This document shows positions 47,015 through 55,304 of a stretch of DNA of 64,000 nucleotides, piece after piece. Each line of letters opens with the position of its first letter. The first letter of the stretch is position 1. Location: positions 2,914,001 to 2,978,000 of the forward strand of contig NZ_AP027922.1 of NCBI RefSeq assembly GCF_030296835.1. Reading direction: 5' to 3'. Source of the stretch: Pseudoalteromonas sp. MM1 (lineage in GTDB: Bacteria > Pseudomonadota > Gammaproteobacteria > Enterobacterales > Alteromonadaceae). Under the pieces are notes generated by a model. That model saw only the letters and a program-made list of their open reading frames with translations, did no database searches and was not told the origin of the DNA. A program made the position numbers and the translations under genes.

Positions 47015-47800
47015 TTAAACCGTAACCGGTTGAGCAAACTGTTTACGGTTTACATAGTGACTTGTAATAATGGTAAATAAAGTTGAACATATTGCCGCAA
47101 CTGCATATACCTGCCAAATATCAAAATTAAACTTAAGCGCCAGTGCAATTACAGCAAAAAATACGCAACCACCTAACGAGCCAATAATGCCACCGTTAAG
47201 TACTTTATACGCCGAGTATTTTTTATCACTTGCATGCGCAATACTGCCCATTACTGCCAATATTACCGGAAAGGTAGATAGTAACCCGCTCCACATAGCG
47301 CCAATATTTGCCGATATAAACGTAACTAACATAATAAAGCAGCTGACCAGCAACATTTTTAGCGGCAGCTCCCACGCAGCGGTAAAAGGTTTGGCATCAG
47401 GTTTAAATTTTAACTTACTTGATGCCAGCGCCAAAACAGCTAAAACGCTAAGCGAAATAACACATGCTAGTGCAATATTTATAGGTAACAACAAGGTAAA
47501 TACACTAAAAGCGCACCATAATGTTAATGCAGAAAACAGCGCTTTAACCACCCCATATTTTGCAAGCATGGCAGCATAACAAAAACAAAATAAGCCTATA
47601 CCGCTCATGCCATACAAAGATGCAACCGCTGAATTACTGGCAAATAACTTACCTTGCTCAAGCGCAATAAAATACGAAATAGGGCCCGATGTAATAGGCA
47701 AGCCTGGGATAATACCGCTCACAAAACTGCCAAAGCGTTTTTGAGCATAGTGAATAAATAATAAAAGTAATGGCGCAATGGTGAGTTTTAACAGCAACAT
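47015..47800 (-). CDS. Polytopic membrane protein with internal two-fold repeat, unknown function
   Basis: 261 residues from ATG 47800 (TTG at 47806 is the other option; neither has a good ribosome site). About eight to nine hydrophobic helices, few charged residues. The two halves contain matching motifs: FGSFVSGIIPGLPITSGPISY near residue 25 and GAMWSGLLSTFPVILAVMGSI near residue 175. This suggests an internally duplicated transporter fold. I do not recognise the family. It converges on the diguanylate cyclase gene with only 25 bp between stops and has no partner gene. Confidence 0.7.
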   Translation of the reverse strand: MLLLKLTIAPLLLLFIHYAQKRFGSFVSGIIPGLPITSGPISYFIALEQGKLFASNSAVASLYGMSGIGLFCFCYAAMLAKYGVVKALFSALTLWCAFSVFTLLLPINIALACVISLSVLAVLALASSKLKFKPDAKPFTAAWELPLKMLLVSCFIMLVTFISANIGAMWSGLLSTFPVILAVMGSIAHASDKKYSAYKVLNGGIIGSLGGCVFFAVIALALKFNFDIWQVYAVAAICSTLFTIITSHYVNRKQFAQPVTV

Positions 47801-47907
47801 AAGCAACTATAAAGTATGAGAGTTGCGCGTTAGTCTACGTTTAAAATTCTGTACTGTAGAGTGAATAAATATCACTCATATGGTGTAATTTTTTTCACCT
47901 ATAGGTA

Positions 47908-47934
47908 CAAAAAAGGCCACTATAAAAGTGACCT
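47908..47934 (-). terminator. Intrinsic terminator of VOC gene
   Basis: Read leftward, AGGTCACT-tttat-AGTGGCCT (one G-T pair) followed by six T residues, 20 bp after the VOC stop. Confidence 0.75.
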
Positions 47935-47953
47935 AATCCTTAATAAATATTGC

Positions 47954-48373
47954 TTACGCTTTTTTAAATAAAACCCCTGGGTTTACCATGGTTTTCATTT
48001 CAAGCACGTTACCGTTTGGATCTTCAATAAAAAAAGTTTCCTGTTCAAACTCATCACCTACAAAGCGGCGATACGGTTTATCAAGGTACTCAAGCCCTGC
48101 TGCTTCAATACGTTTTTTTAAACCGTTAAATTCATCTTCAGATAAATGAATACCAAAATGAGGCACAGCCACAGCGCCCATATCTACATCATGGCGCACG
48201 GTTGGTAAGCGCTCTACACTTTGATGCAGGGTTAACTCGTTACCCCAAAAGTCTATGTCTACCCAGCGGCCTTCTTCGCTGTTACCTGTTTTACAGCCCA
48301 ATACGTCGCAATAAAACGTTTTAGCTACTTTTAAATCGCCAGCCGGAATAGCCAAATGCAAACAGTTAGACAT
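47954..48373 (-). CDS. VOC-family (glyoxalase/bleomycin-resistance fold) protein
   Basis: 139 residues, the usual single-chain VOC size of two beta-alpha-beta-beta-beta units. Possible metal ligands are His7 (CLHLAIPAGDL), a His in the DFWGNELTLHQSVERL strand, HFGIHLSEDEF in the middle and Glu in FFIEDPNGNVLEMKTM near the end. It could be a dioxygenase, isomerase or lyase of a small molecule; the substrate is unknown. Neighbours do not help. It stands alone with its own terminator and a 174-bp AT-rich upstream region. Confidence 0.85.
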   Translation of the reverse strand: MSNCLHLAIPAGDLKVAKTFYCDVLGCKTGNSEEGRWVDIDFWGNELTLHQSVERLPTVRHDVDMGAVAVPHFGIHLSEDEFNGLKKRIEAAGLEYLDKPYRRFVGDEFEQETFFIEDPNGNVLEMKTMVNPGVLFKKA

Positions 48374-48547
48374 AAATTACCTTTAATCTTATATTTTTGT
48401 ATATTAATAACCTCTATTATACATAAAATATAATTTATGAAACATTAACAACCAAATTTAAGCATAGTTAATACACCTTCATTTAATAATTTATATTTGA
48501 GTGGGGATCTATCAAAGCTAAAAGGGTTACTTTAAAATACCCGCGCT

Positions 48548-48916
48548 ATGATTAAATTCTTATTTTTAAAGTTCATCACCTTCTTTTTAGGCTTTGTGGC
48601 CTGCTTTGCCATGCACACTACGTTTGCATTGCCTTTAGTTATTTCTGCCGCACTAACAGGCCTTATTGGCTCGTTTATTCCTTTTCCTGCGCGTTATAAA
48701 AACCACCCCTATGCAGCAATTTACGCTGGCAGCTTTGCTGGTATGTGCTCCACGCAATTAATTACAAGTTATTGGGAAATAGCCATAATTTCAGTTATTG
48801 GGGCCAGTTTATACGTGCTTACCATCAATATGTTTACCGGATTTGGTGGCAAACTTGGCAGCGTAGCCTTTGCAAGCGTGGCTTTATTTATGTTGGCCAA
48901 AGGAATGGTTTTATGA
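48548..48916 (+). CDS. Small membrane protein, first of a paralogous pair
   Basis: 122 residues with about four membrane helices and no soluble domain. Its pattern YAAIYAGSFAGMCS (about 57-70) and GFGGKLGSVAFASV (about 97-110) recur as YSVVFFGGTFIGMSAP and GYGGALGISAFLSV in the next gene. The two genes therefore appear to be diverged copies. The stop codon overlaps the next ATG by 4 bp (ATGA), so they are co-translated and probably form a heteromeric complex. I do not recognise the family. Confidence 0.72.
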   Translation: MIKFLFLKFITFFLGFVACFAMHTTFALPLVISAALTGLIGSFIPFPARYKNHPYAAIYAGSFAGMCSTQLITSYWEIAIISVIGASLYVLTINMFTGFGGKLGSVAFASVALFMLAKGMVL

Positions 48917-49296
48917 ATTTAGAATATCCAGTTATTGCTTTACTCGGCGCTTTTTTAACGTTTTATTTAGCTAAACATAATCGGTTTGATGGCATACGCG
49001 CCTCTGCTTCGCTTTCTATTATTGCCTATTTAATTTTAAGCGCCTTAAACCTAAACCCCGACTTATACTCAGTCGTATTTTTTGGCGGTACGTTTATAGG
49101 CATGAGCGCCCCACATAGGTTTGGTATTTACACGGTTGCTAGTTCATCTATTTTGTTTTCGTTTTTATTTGAGTACCTAGTACCAAAACTTGATGGCTAT
49201 GGCGGTGCATTAGGCATAAGTGCATTTTTGTCGGTGTGTATTTGCCACATGTGTATTTTACTTGGAGCGCCTAGGAGTAAAAAGCCGATAGGCTAA
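48913..49296 (+). CDS. Small membrane protein, second of a paralogous pair
   Basis: 127 residues from the ATG that overlaps the previous stop codon; a longer frame starting at 48745 merely reads through the upstream gene and is rejected. About four membrane helices and a short basic tail (RSKKPIG). Motifs shared with its partner (GxxFxGM and GxGGxLGxxAFxSV) support a duplication origin. Its stop codon overlaps that of the convergent hydroxylase gene by 3-4 bp. Function unknown; paired small membrane proteins of this kind often make transporters or channels, but nothing here proves it. Confidence 0.75.
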   Translation: MNLEYPVIALLGAFLTFYLAKHNRFDGIRASASLSIIAYLILSALNLNPDLYSVVFFGGTFIGMSAPHRFGIYTVASSSILFSFLFEYLVPKLDGYGGALGISAFLSVCICHMCILLGAPRSKKPIG

Positions 49297-50111
49297 TCTT
49301 TAACGCTACTGGTTGGATAGCCAAAAAGTACCTTACATTTAGCTTTTAAACCTTTTGCCTTATAAGCACTTTTAAATAAATGAGCCCACTGATGAAACGT
49401 TATCAGCAGTGGGTTATTACTATTTAGCTGCCCTACTATGCCGTATTTGCATGGCTGATTTTTGTCTTCCTCTACAAAGGTACCAAACAGCTTATCCCAA
49501 ATAATAAGTACGCCACCAAAGTTTTTATCAAGGTAGCTTTTATTAATTGCATGATGCACCCTATGGTGCGACGGCGTATTAAATACGCTTTCAAACCAGC
49601 CTAACTTGCCTACTATTTGCGTATGTACAAAAAATTGATACGCCAAATTAAGTGCCACTACGCTAAATACGGTTAAGGGGTCAAAGCCTAGCAGTACCAT
49701 TGGCAGCCAAAATACCCACATGCCGGCTACTGGGTACATTATGCTTTGCCTAAACGCAGTGGTAAAATTCATTTTAGTGGAGCTGTGGTGCACCACATGC
49801 GCAGCCCACAACCAATGAATATGATGCGACGCGCGATGAAACCAATAGTACAAAAAATCTTGCAGCAAAAATGCAAAAGCAACGCTAACTACACTTAGCT
49901 TTATATCAAATAAGCGGTACTCGTAAAGCATGTAAAAAAATGGCATAAGTAGCAGCAGTGCAATTGCATCTGCGCCTTGATGCAGCAAGGCTAAAACGGT
50001 GTTTGCTAGGCTATCTTTTATATTGTAATAGCGCTTAAATTTTATAAATTCAAAGCATACAAACGCTAAAAACACAGGGCTTAGGGAAAGTAAAATAATT
50101 TCTGAGTTCAT
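49293..50111 (-). CDS. Sterol desaturase/fatty acid hydroxylase family membrane enzyme
   Basis: 272 residues. Four or so membrane helices and the di-iron histidine clusters of the superfamily: HRASHH (about residue 92), HVVHHS (about 104), and HHRVHH (about 178) with the nearby NFGGVLIIWDKLFGTF. All clusters look complete. It should hydroxylate or desaturate a lipid (fatty acid, sterol-like or ether lipid), substrate unknown. Its start overlaps the stop of the SRPBCC gene by 4 bp, so the two form an operon; the product of that gene may carry or process the lipid. Confidence 0.88.
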   Translation of the reverse strand: MNSEIILLSLSPVFLAFVCFEFIKFKRYYNIKDSLANTVLALLHQGADAIALLLLMPFFYMLYEYRLFDIKLSVVSVAFAFLLQDFLYYWFHRASHHIHWLWAAHVVHHSSTKMNFTTAFRQSIMYPVAGMWVFWLPMVLLGFDPLTVFSVVALNLAYQFFVHTQIVGKLGWFESVFNTPSHHRVHHAINKSYLDKNFGGVLIIWDKLFGTFVEEDKNQPCKYGIVGQLNSNNPLLITFHQWAHLFKSAYKAKGLKAKCKVLFGYPTSSVKD

Positions 50112-50554
50112 ACTTTGCCCGCCATAAAGTAATGCTGCAGTTTATTTAATGCCTGGGTTATATCTTTACTAATTAGGTGCTTTAGCAAAGCATTTGGCAG
50201 CCACCACGGCGCTTTGCAGCGTATACAATAATTAAGCTCGGTAGTAATACTTTTAGCGCCTGTATTAGCAACTAAATAAATATCACCTTGATGATTTGCC
50301 ACAGGCTTATTACCTACTATTTGGTAGCAAATGTGGCCAAGGTTAGCCATTATTATACGCTCATTAAACGTGGCATTTGCCATTTTTACTTGCCTTATTG
50401 CGCCTTTACCACCTTTTAGCTCACCGCTATTTGCTGTTTTTATTAGCTCAAACTTGGCATTAAAAAAACGATCTAACTGCTGATGATCTAACAAGGTGGT
50501 TATTATTTGCAAAGGATCTGCATTAAGCGTTTGTTTTATTGATATAAAGATCAT
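50108..50554 (-). CDS. SRPBCC (START-like) family protein
   Basis: 148 residues, size and strand pattern of a polyketide cyclase/START-like hydrophobic-ligand binder: long C-terminal helix (LISKDITQALNKLQHYFM) and a central GGKGAIRQVKMANATFNERI region. It is translationally coupled to the membrane hydroxylase downstream. Role in lipid handling is inferred from that pairing. The promoter region is shared with a divergent AraC-type regulator. Assignment is by fold pattern rather than by strict motifs. Confidence 0.68.
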   Translation of the reverse strand: MIFISIKQTLNADPLQIITTLLDHQQLDRFFNAKFELIKTANSGELKGGKGAIRQVKMANATFNERIIMANLGHICYQIVGNKPVANHQGDIYLVANTGAKSITTELNYCIRCKAPWWLPNALLKHLISKDITQALNKLQHYFMAGKV

Positions 50555-50651
50555 TGTTTACAGCTAAGATAATTGTTCATGTAACTAGCATATAAAAATT
50601 GAACATGGCAAGCTTGCTCATACACGACCATTTTTTAGCTTTAGACGACAA

Positions 50652-51647
50652 ATGCATACACTGGCTGATCATTACTTTTCGAGCATTTTAGATTACTTGC
50701 AAACCCAAGGTATTGATTCTAAAACAGCTCTTCAGGCTATCGGGTTTACTGAGTTTAGTCGCCGACATAATCAGCAATTAGCACCTCGTATTAGTTTACA
50801 AAGTTACAATGCGCTGCTTGTGTATGGCCAAAAAGCGCTAAACGATCCGCTGTTTGGTTTTACTTTAGGTATGCACATTCGCCCCGCAGATTACGGTATA
50901 TTGGGCTATTTAATTGAATCGAGCGATACCCTAAGTAGCGCTATAAAGGCACTGTTAAATTACGACAGCTTAGTGGCAGATATTGGTAAAGCGCAGTTTT
51001 TGCAAACTGCAGACGAAGCTGCGGTGCGCTGGCATGCTCATCCTCATTGTAATGAACAAGTTGTATTACGAAACATGAGTGCTTGGGTAAGCGTTATTCG
51101 CCAGTTAATAAACGCATCGCTTTGTCCAAGCAGTATCAGCTTTATACATAATTGGCCTAAAAGGCACACACAACAGTTAGAAGAATGGTTTAAATGCCCC
51201 GTTATAAGCGGTGAAGCGCACAATCAAATAAATTTTCCGAGCAATTATTTAAAGCTTGCCTTTAAAACTGACAACGCCATTGTAAATGCTACATTTAAGC
51301 AGCTTTCACAACAACAGCTATCGCATTTTAAAAGCCAGCAGTGCTTAACAGAAAAAGTTAAACAGCTGCTTATTGCAAAAACAACATTACAAAATTGCCA
51401 GCTTATTGCAGTTGCAAGTGCATTAAACGTAACACCGCGCACGCTACAGCGACATTTAAAAAAGCAACATGTAACTTTTGCGCAATTACTCGAACAAGAA
51501 AGAAAAAACCGCTCCCACACGTTAATTGGCATACTCCCGCTTAGCGAACTAGCTAACCTGTTAGGCTTTAAAGATCAGAGCTCGTTTAATCGCGCTTTTT
51601 TACGATGGCACAATTGCACACCCACACAATTTTTAAAACGAAAATAA
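50652..51647 (+). CDS. AraC-family regulator with arabinose-binding-like N-terminal domain
   Basis: 331 residues. N-terminal ~190 residues match the PF12625-type ligand domain (SILDYLQTQGIDSKTALQAIGFTEFSRRHNQQLAPRISLQSYNALLVYGQKALNDPLFGFTLGMHIRPADYGILGYLIESSDTL). The C-terminal HTH pair is intact (VASALNVTPRTLQRHLKKQHVTFAQLLEQERKN...LSELANLLGFKDQSSFNRAFLRWHNCTPTQFLKRK). This OruR/ORF-linked subgroup often controls lipid or fatty-acid genes. Here it is divergent from the hydroxylase/SRPBCC operon across 97 bp, making that operon its likely target. Confidence 0.87.
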   Translation: MHTLADHYFSSILDYLQTQGIDSKTALQAIGFTEFSRRHNQQLAPRISLQSYNALLVYGQKALNDPLFGFTLGMHIRPADYGILGYLIESSDTLSSAIKALLNYDSLVADIGKAQFLQTADEAAVRWHAHPHCNEQVVLRNMSAWVSVIRQLINASLCPSSISFIHNWPKRHTQQLEEWFKCPVISGEAHNQINFPSNYLKLAFKTDNAIVNATFKQLSQQQLSHFKSQQCLTEKVKQLLIAKTTLQNCQLIAVASALNVTPRTLQRHLKKQHVTFAQLLEQERKNRSHTLIGILPLSELANLLGFKDQSSFNRAFLRWHNCTPTQFLKRK

Positions 51648-51747
51648 TCAGCAGTATTATTCACATTAAATAAACATTTATGGTATACCTTTTAATCAAC
51701 ACTCTTTAAACTAGAGCGTATAATAATTAAAAATACGGGTTATATTT

Positions 51748-52512
51748 GTGCGTGTAATATTAAGTATCTGTGTGTTTATGCTTTATAGCGCCATATGCAA
51801 AGCACAAACCATTACCTTTGTAGCTGAAGATCTACCGCCTTATCATTTTATAAATCAAAACAATGAACCCGATGGCGCATTAATTGATTTAGCCAAAGCC
51901 ACCATTAAGCACACAAAGCTAACCGCCAAATTTGAAATAATGCCTATGGCGCGAATTTTTTACGCCCTCGAGCATAACCCGAATGCAGTAACCCTTTCGT
52001 TGTTAAAAACCCCAATAAGAGAAAAGCAACTTACCTGGTTAGGCGAATCTTACTTTGCTGATGCCTACCTAGTCAGTTTAAAAAGCCACACTGACGAGGT
52101 AAGCCACCTCAACCACGCAAAATTTTACCAAGTAGCTACAATACGCGGCTACTCAAGTGCCACATATTTAAAAAATGCCGGTTTTGTAGAAGGCGAAAAC
52201 CTAGTTCTTGTAAGTTACTATCAACAATTATGGCAAATGCTCTATAAAAAACGCATAGACTTTGTACTTACTAACACCCTTACTTTAGAAAACGAATTAA
52301 AGCGCTCAGGCCTAAATCCAAACTTAATAATTAAGCGAATTCATTTAACCGACTACCCTTCAAAATTATATTTTAGTGCCAACAAAACCCTAGATAAACA
52401 CACCGCAAGCGCTATTAGCCATGCACTTAACACGCTAAAAGAAAACGGCGAATACCAAGCTATTTTAACCAAGTGGCAGCTACCGCTTCCTGCTACTGCC
52501 AACAAGTTGTAA
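51748..52512 (+). CDS. Periplasmic amino-acid-type solute-binding protein
   Basis: 254 residues with signal peptide (cleavage after ICKAQ) and the bacterial extracellular solute-binding protein family 3 pattern (ITFVAEDLPPYHFINQNNEPDGALIDLAKATIKHTKL...). Start is GTG at 51748; the ribosome site is weak. No ABC permease or ATPase is adjacent, so it may be an orphan binder, as is frequent in Alteromonadales, or may feed a sensor. The ligand is unknown. A 100-bp AT-rich leader precedes it. Confidence 0.82.
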   Translation: MRVILSICVFMLYSAICKAQTITFVAEDLPPYHFINQNNEPDGALIDLAKATIKHTKLTAKFEIMPMARIFYALEHNPNAVTLSLLKTPIREKQLTWLGESYFADAYLVSLKSHTDEVSHLNHAKFYQVATIRGYSSATYLKNAGFVEGENLVLVSYYQQLWQMLYKKRIDFVLTNTLTLENELKRSGLNPNLIIKRIHLTDYPSKLYFSANKTLDKHTASAISHALNTLKENGEYQAILTKWQLPLPATANKL

Positions 52513-52558
52513 TAAACAGGGTCTATAATTTTAGCAACGCAAACACTGCTAGTTGGCT

Positions 52559-53527
52559 ATGCGAACAATTAAAACACCTCAGGGTATAAAACTCAGTTAC
52601 CAAGACGAAGGCGATAAAAAAGCTCCTGCAATCATACTTATTATGGGTTTAGGCGCACAAATGACCGTGTGGCCCGACTCGCTTTACTACACCTTAGTAA
52701 AAAAAGGCTTTAGGGTTATACGCTTTGATAACCGCGACACGGGCCTATCTACCCATTTAGAGCATCACCCTAGCCCGAGTTTATTTAAATCGTGGCTAAG
52801 TAAACGCCTGCCCATTCGTACGCAAACGCCCTATTTACTTGATGATATGGCAAACGATGTATTGGCGCTTATGGCGGCCCTAAAAATAAAAAAAGCACAT
52901 TTTGTTGGTGCTTCTATGGGCGGTATGATTGCTCAGCTAATTGCAGCTCAGCATAAAAAAAAGGTGCTAAGCTTAACCACTATTATGTCAAGCTCAAGCT
53001 TGCCCCGCCTTAGCGCAAAAAGCATTGGCGTATTTATAAAGCTTGCCAAATTAAAGCCCAAAACATCCAGCCGTGATGAGGCAATAAACTACAACATTAA
53101 ACTTAATCAACTTATTGGCAGCCCCGCTTACCCGCAATCAGAAGACGCACTTCGCCATCATGCAACACAAATTGTAGAGCGCTCATATAATCCTAATGGC
53201 TACAAACGCCAACTTATTGCTATGGCCGCAAGTAAAGACAGGCAACATTTAATTCGTAAAATTAAAACGCCCACTTTAGTAATTCATGGCAGCGATGATG
53301 TGGTAATACCCGTAAGTGCAGGCAAAAAAACGGCAAGCCTTATAAAAAAAGCCAAGTTAAGAGTAGTCCCGGGGATGGGCCATAACTTTGCGCCAGAGCT
53401 TATGCCCCTTATGACAAAGTGGATAGTTAAGCATGTAAAAAAAGCGCAGCGCAAACACCTAAATAAAAAACGTAAAAAAACAACAGCAACAAAAAACCAC
53501 ATTGGTATAACCAAAAAAGCACTATAA
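52559..53527 (+). CDS. Alpha/beta-fold hydrolase with basic C-terminal tail
   Basis: 322 residues from ATG 52559 (TTG at 52553 is less likely). Oxyanion region LIMGLGAQ, nucleophile Ser119 in GASMGG, Asp in HGSDDVVIP and His in GMGHNFAP complete the triad. The fold matches small-molecule esterases or lactonases. Signal peptide absent, so cytoplasmic. The last ~35 residues are extremely Lys/Arg-rich (KHVKKAQRKHLNKKRKKTT...), beyond the usual end of the fold, and might bind nucleic acid or membrane. It follows the solute-binding gene by 46 bp and may be co-transcribed. Confidence 0.85.
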   Translation: MRTIKTPQGIKLSYQDEGDKKAPAIILIMGLGAQMTVWPDSLYYTLVKKGFRVIRFDNRDTGLSTHLEHHPSPSLFKSWLSKRLPIRTQTPYLLDDMANDVLALMAALKIKKAHFVGASMGGMIAQLIAAQHKKKVLSLTTIMSSSSLPRLSAKSIGVFIKLAKLKPKTSSRDEAINYNIKLNQLIGSPAYPQSEDALRHHATQIVERSYNPNGYKRQLIAMAASKDRQHLIRKIKTPTLVIHGSDDVVIPVSAGKKTASLIKKAKLRVVPGMGHNFAPELMPLMTKWIVKHVKKAQRKHLNKKRKKTTATKNHIGITKKAL

Positions 53528-53543
53528 AAATAACATAAACAAA

Positions 53544-53582
53544 AAATTGGTAATGTTGATATTTTAAATTGGTATGTTAGAT
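53544..53582 (+). promoter_or_regulatory. Paired 17-bp direct repeat upstream of alginate lyase gene
   Basis: AAATTGGTAATGTTGAT (53544-53560) and AAATTGGTATGTTAGAT (53566-53582) are imperfect direct repeats whose starts are 22 bp apart, two helical turns, placed 55-95 bp before the lyase ATG. This geometry suits cooperative binding of a regulator; the protein is not identified. Confidence 0.4.
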
Positions 53583-53637
53583 TAAAGTTAAGCGACGTTA
53601 ATATCGTTTATTTTAAAATCATCACACAGAGACAATA

Positions 53638-54726
53638 ATGAAAAATCTAACATCTACTTTTAAACTCACAGCACTGGCTGCTGTTACCCCCTTGTTATTT
53701 ATGGGCTGTGCGAGTACAAACACACCTGTTGATAGTAATGTCGCAGTACCTGCGTCAAAATTTGATTTATCGCAATGGAAAATAAACGTACCTGTAGATC
53801 TCAATAACGATGGAAAAATAGATACAATTGACGTTGAAGAAATTCAAACCTACGCACACCCTGATTTTTTCTACCTTGATGATCAAGGCTATATGGTATT
53901 TACCTCGCCAAATAAAGCACTTACTAGCGCCAACTCAACCAATACCCGCAGTGAGTTAAGACAAATGATCCGCGGCACAAATACCAAAATAAAAACTAAA
54001 AATTCAAAAAATAATTTTTCCTTAGCTGTGCACCCGCTATCGGAGCGTTTTGGCTCGGTAGGCGGAAAAATGGAAGCCACCCTAAAAGTAGATCATGTTG
54101 CACTGCGCGCTAACGATCCTAATAAAAAAGCCGCGTACTCTGTGGTGGTAGGGCAAATTCACGCAGGTAAAGATCAAGCCTTAATCGACACAAAACTAGG
54201 TTTTGGCTGGGGTAACGAACCGCTTAAAATTTATTATAAAAAATGGCCTGGCCATAAAACCGGATCTGTTTTTTGGAACTACGAGCGTAACTTACCAAAA
54301 AAAGATCCTAACCGTACCGACATTACATATCCTGTTTGGGGTAACACCTGGGAAAATCCGAATGATCCCGGTGTGGCGGGCATAGCGCTTGGCGAAGACT
54401 TTAGCTACACAGTAAACGTGTATAAAAACATGATGTACTTAACCTTTAGCGCACAAGGCAAAAAAGACGTTAACTACGCAATTAACTTAGGCAATAACGT
54501 AGATGCCTATGGCAAAGTAGATGAAAAAGATCACCCTAATGGCTATGCTGCCGATTGGCATTACTTTAAAGCGGGTGCTTATAACCAATGTAGCACTAAG
54601 AGCGCTAAAGGTATTTGGTACCCTGGTTGTTTAGGCACTGGCGATTGGGCAACCGACAAACAAAATGGTGATTACGCCCAAGTGAGCTTTAAAAAATTAG
54701 TATTAAGCCCGTCAACTAAGCCGTAA
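53638..54726 (+). CDS. PL7-family alginate lyase, lipoprotein
   Basis: 362 residues. Lipoprotein signal with lipobox LFMGC, then a short linker and a single PL7 jelly-roll domain (about 40-360). The three diagnostic PL7 motifs are present: RSELRQ near 107, QIH at 173 and YFKAGAYNQ near 309, which carry the catalytic and substrate-binding residues. Proteins with QIH rather than QVH are usually polyguluronate-preferring or bifunctional. A DxNxDGxID calcium-loop-like segment (about 54-62) precedes the catalytic core. It cleaves alginate at the cell surface by beta-elimination. No other alginate gene is adjacent. The 3' end overlaps the NUDIX gene by 11 bp. Confidence 0.93.
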   Translation: MKNLTSTFKLTALAAVTPLLFMGCASTNTPVDSNVAVPASKFDLSQWKINVPVDLNNDGKIDTIDVEEIQTYAHPDFFYLDDQGYMVFTSPNKALTSANSTNTRSELRQMIRGTNTKIKTKNSKNNFSLAVHPLSERFGSVGGKMEATLKVDHVALRANDPNKKAAYSVVVGQIHAGKDQALIDTKLGFGWGNEPLKIYYKKWPGHKTGSVFWNYERNLPKKDPNRTDITYPVWGNTWENPNDPGVAGIALGEDFSYTVNVYKNMMYLTFSAQGKKDVNYAINLGNNVDAYGKVDEKDHPNGYAADWHYFKAGAYNQCSTKSAKGIWYPGCLGTGDWATDKQNGDYAQVSFKKLVLSPSTKP

Positions 54727-55120
54727 GCGTTGTTGTAGTTAAGTAGTTTTTAAGTGATGTAAACAGTGGCGATGGTAAATTATTAATATCGCACCAACGC
54801 CACTGTATACATTTATTTGGCTCGTTTAGCACAGGCTCGCCGCCTTCGTAATCGGCTTTTACGTATAAAGTAATGTAGTGTTTATTCTCAGCACTAAAAA
54901 TATCGTTAGTAAAATCAAGCTTAGTAATTTTACTCACATTTAGCCCTGTTTCCTCACATACCTCGCGTATTGCACACTGCTCAACGCTTTCGCCAAACTC
55001 TAAATGCCCGCCAGGCGTTGCCCATGTATTTGCACCATGCGCACCTATTCGCTCACCTAATAAAATAGTATTTTGGCGCATTATAATAACCGCCACGCCT
55101 ACTCGTACTGTGTTACTCAT
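54716..55120 (-). CDS. NUDIX hydrolase
   Basis: 134 residues, single NUDIX domain. The full NUDIX box GGHLEFGESVEQCAIREVCEETGL (residues about 37-60) fits G-x5-E-x7-REUxEExGU. It should hydrolyse a nucleoside-diphosphate-linked compound such as an oxidised dNTP or NDP-sugar; the substrate cannot be told. It is convergent with the alginate lyase gene and overlaps its end by 11 bp, so neither has a separate terminator. Its start region is divergent from the acyl-CoA synthetase gene. Confidence 0.9.
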   Translation of the reverse strand: MSNTVRVGVAVIIMRQNTILLGERIGAHGANTWATPGGHLEFGESVEQCAIREVCEETGLNVSKITKLDFTNDIFSAENKHYITLYVKADYEGGEPVLNEPNKCIQWRWCDINNLPSPLFTSLKNYLTTTTLTA

Positions 55121-55304
55121 AAATTGTTTTCACTCATTTTAATTGCTCGCCATGCTGAGCCACACGCTTTGTATTGTCAATTTTGTATTTTAAAACTCAA
55201 AATGTTGATTAACTTTTAGCCGACCATAGTCGAATACCTATCGGTTAAAAAAAAGCCTACCTTTTGTATGGTCTCTCACACACATTTAGTATTAGGAGCC
55301 CATA

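Noticed and set aside
48745..49296. 183-residue frame beginning inside the first small membrane-protein gene
   Set aside because: The extra N-terminal part is an out-of-frame reading of the upstream gene; the ATGA-overlapping start at 48913 gives a clean membrane protein.
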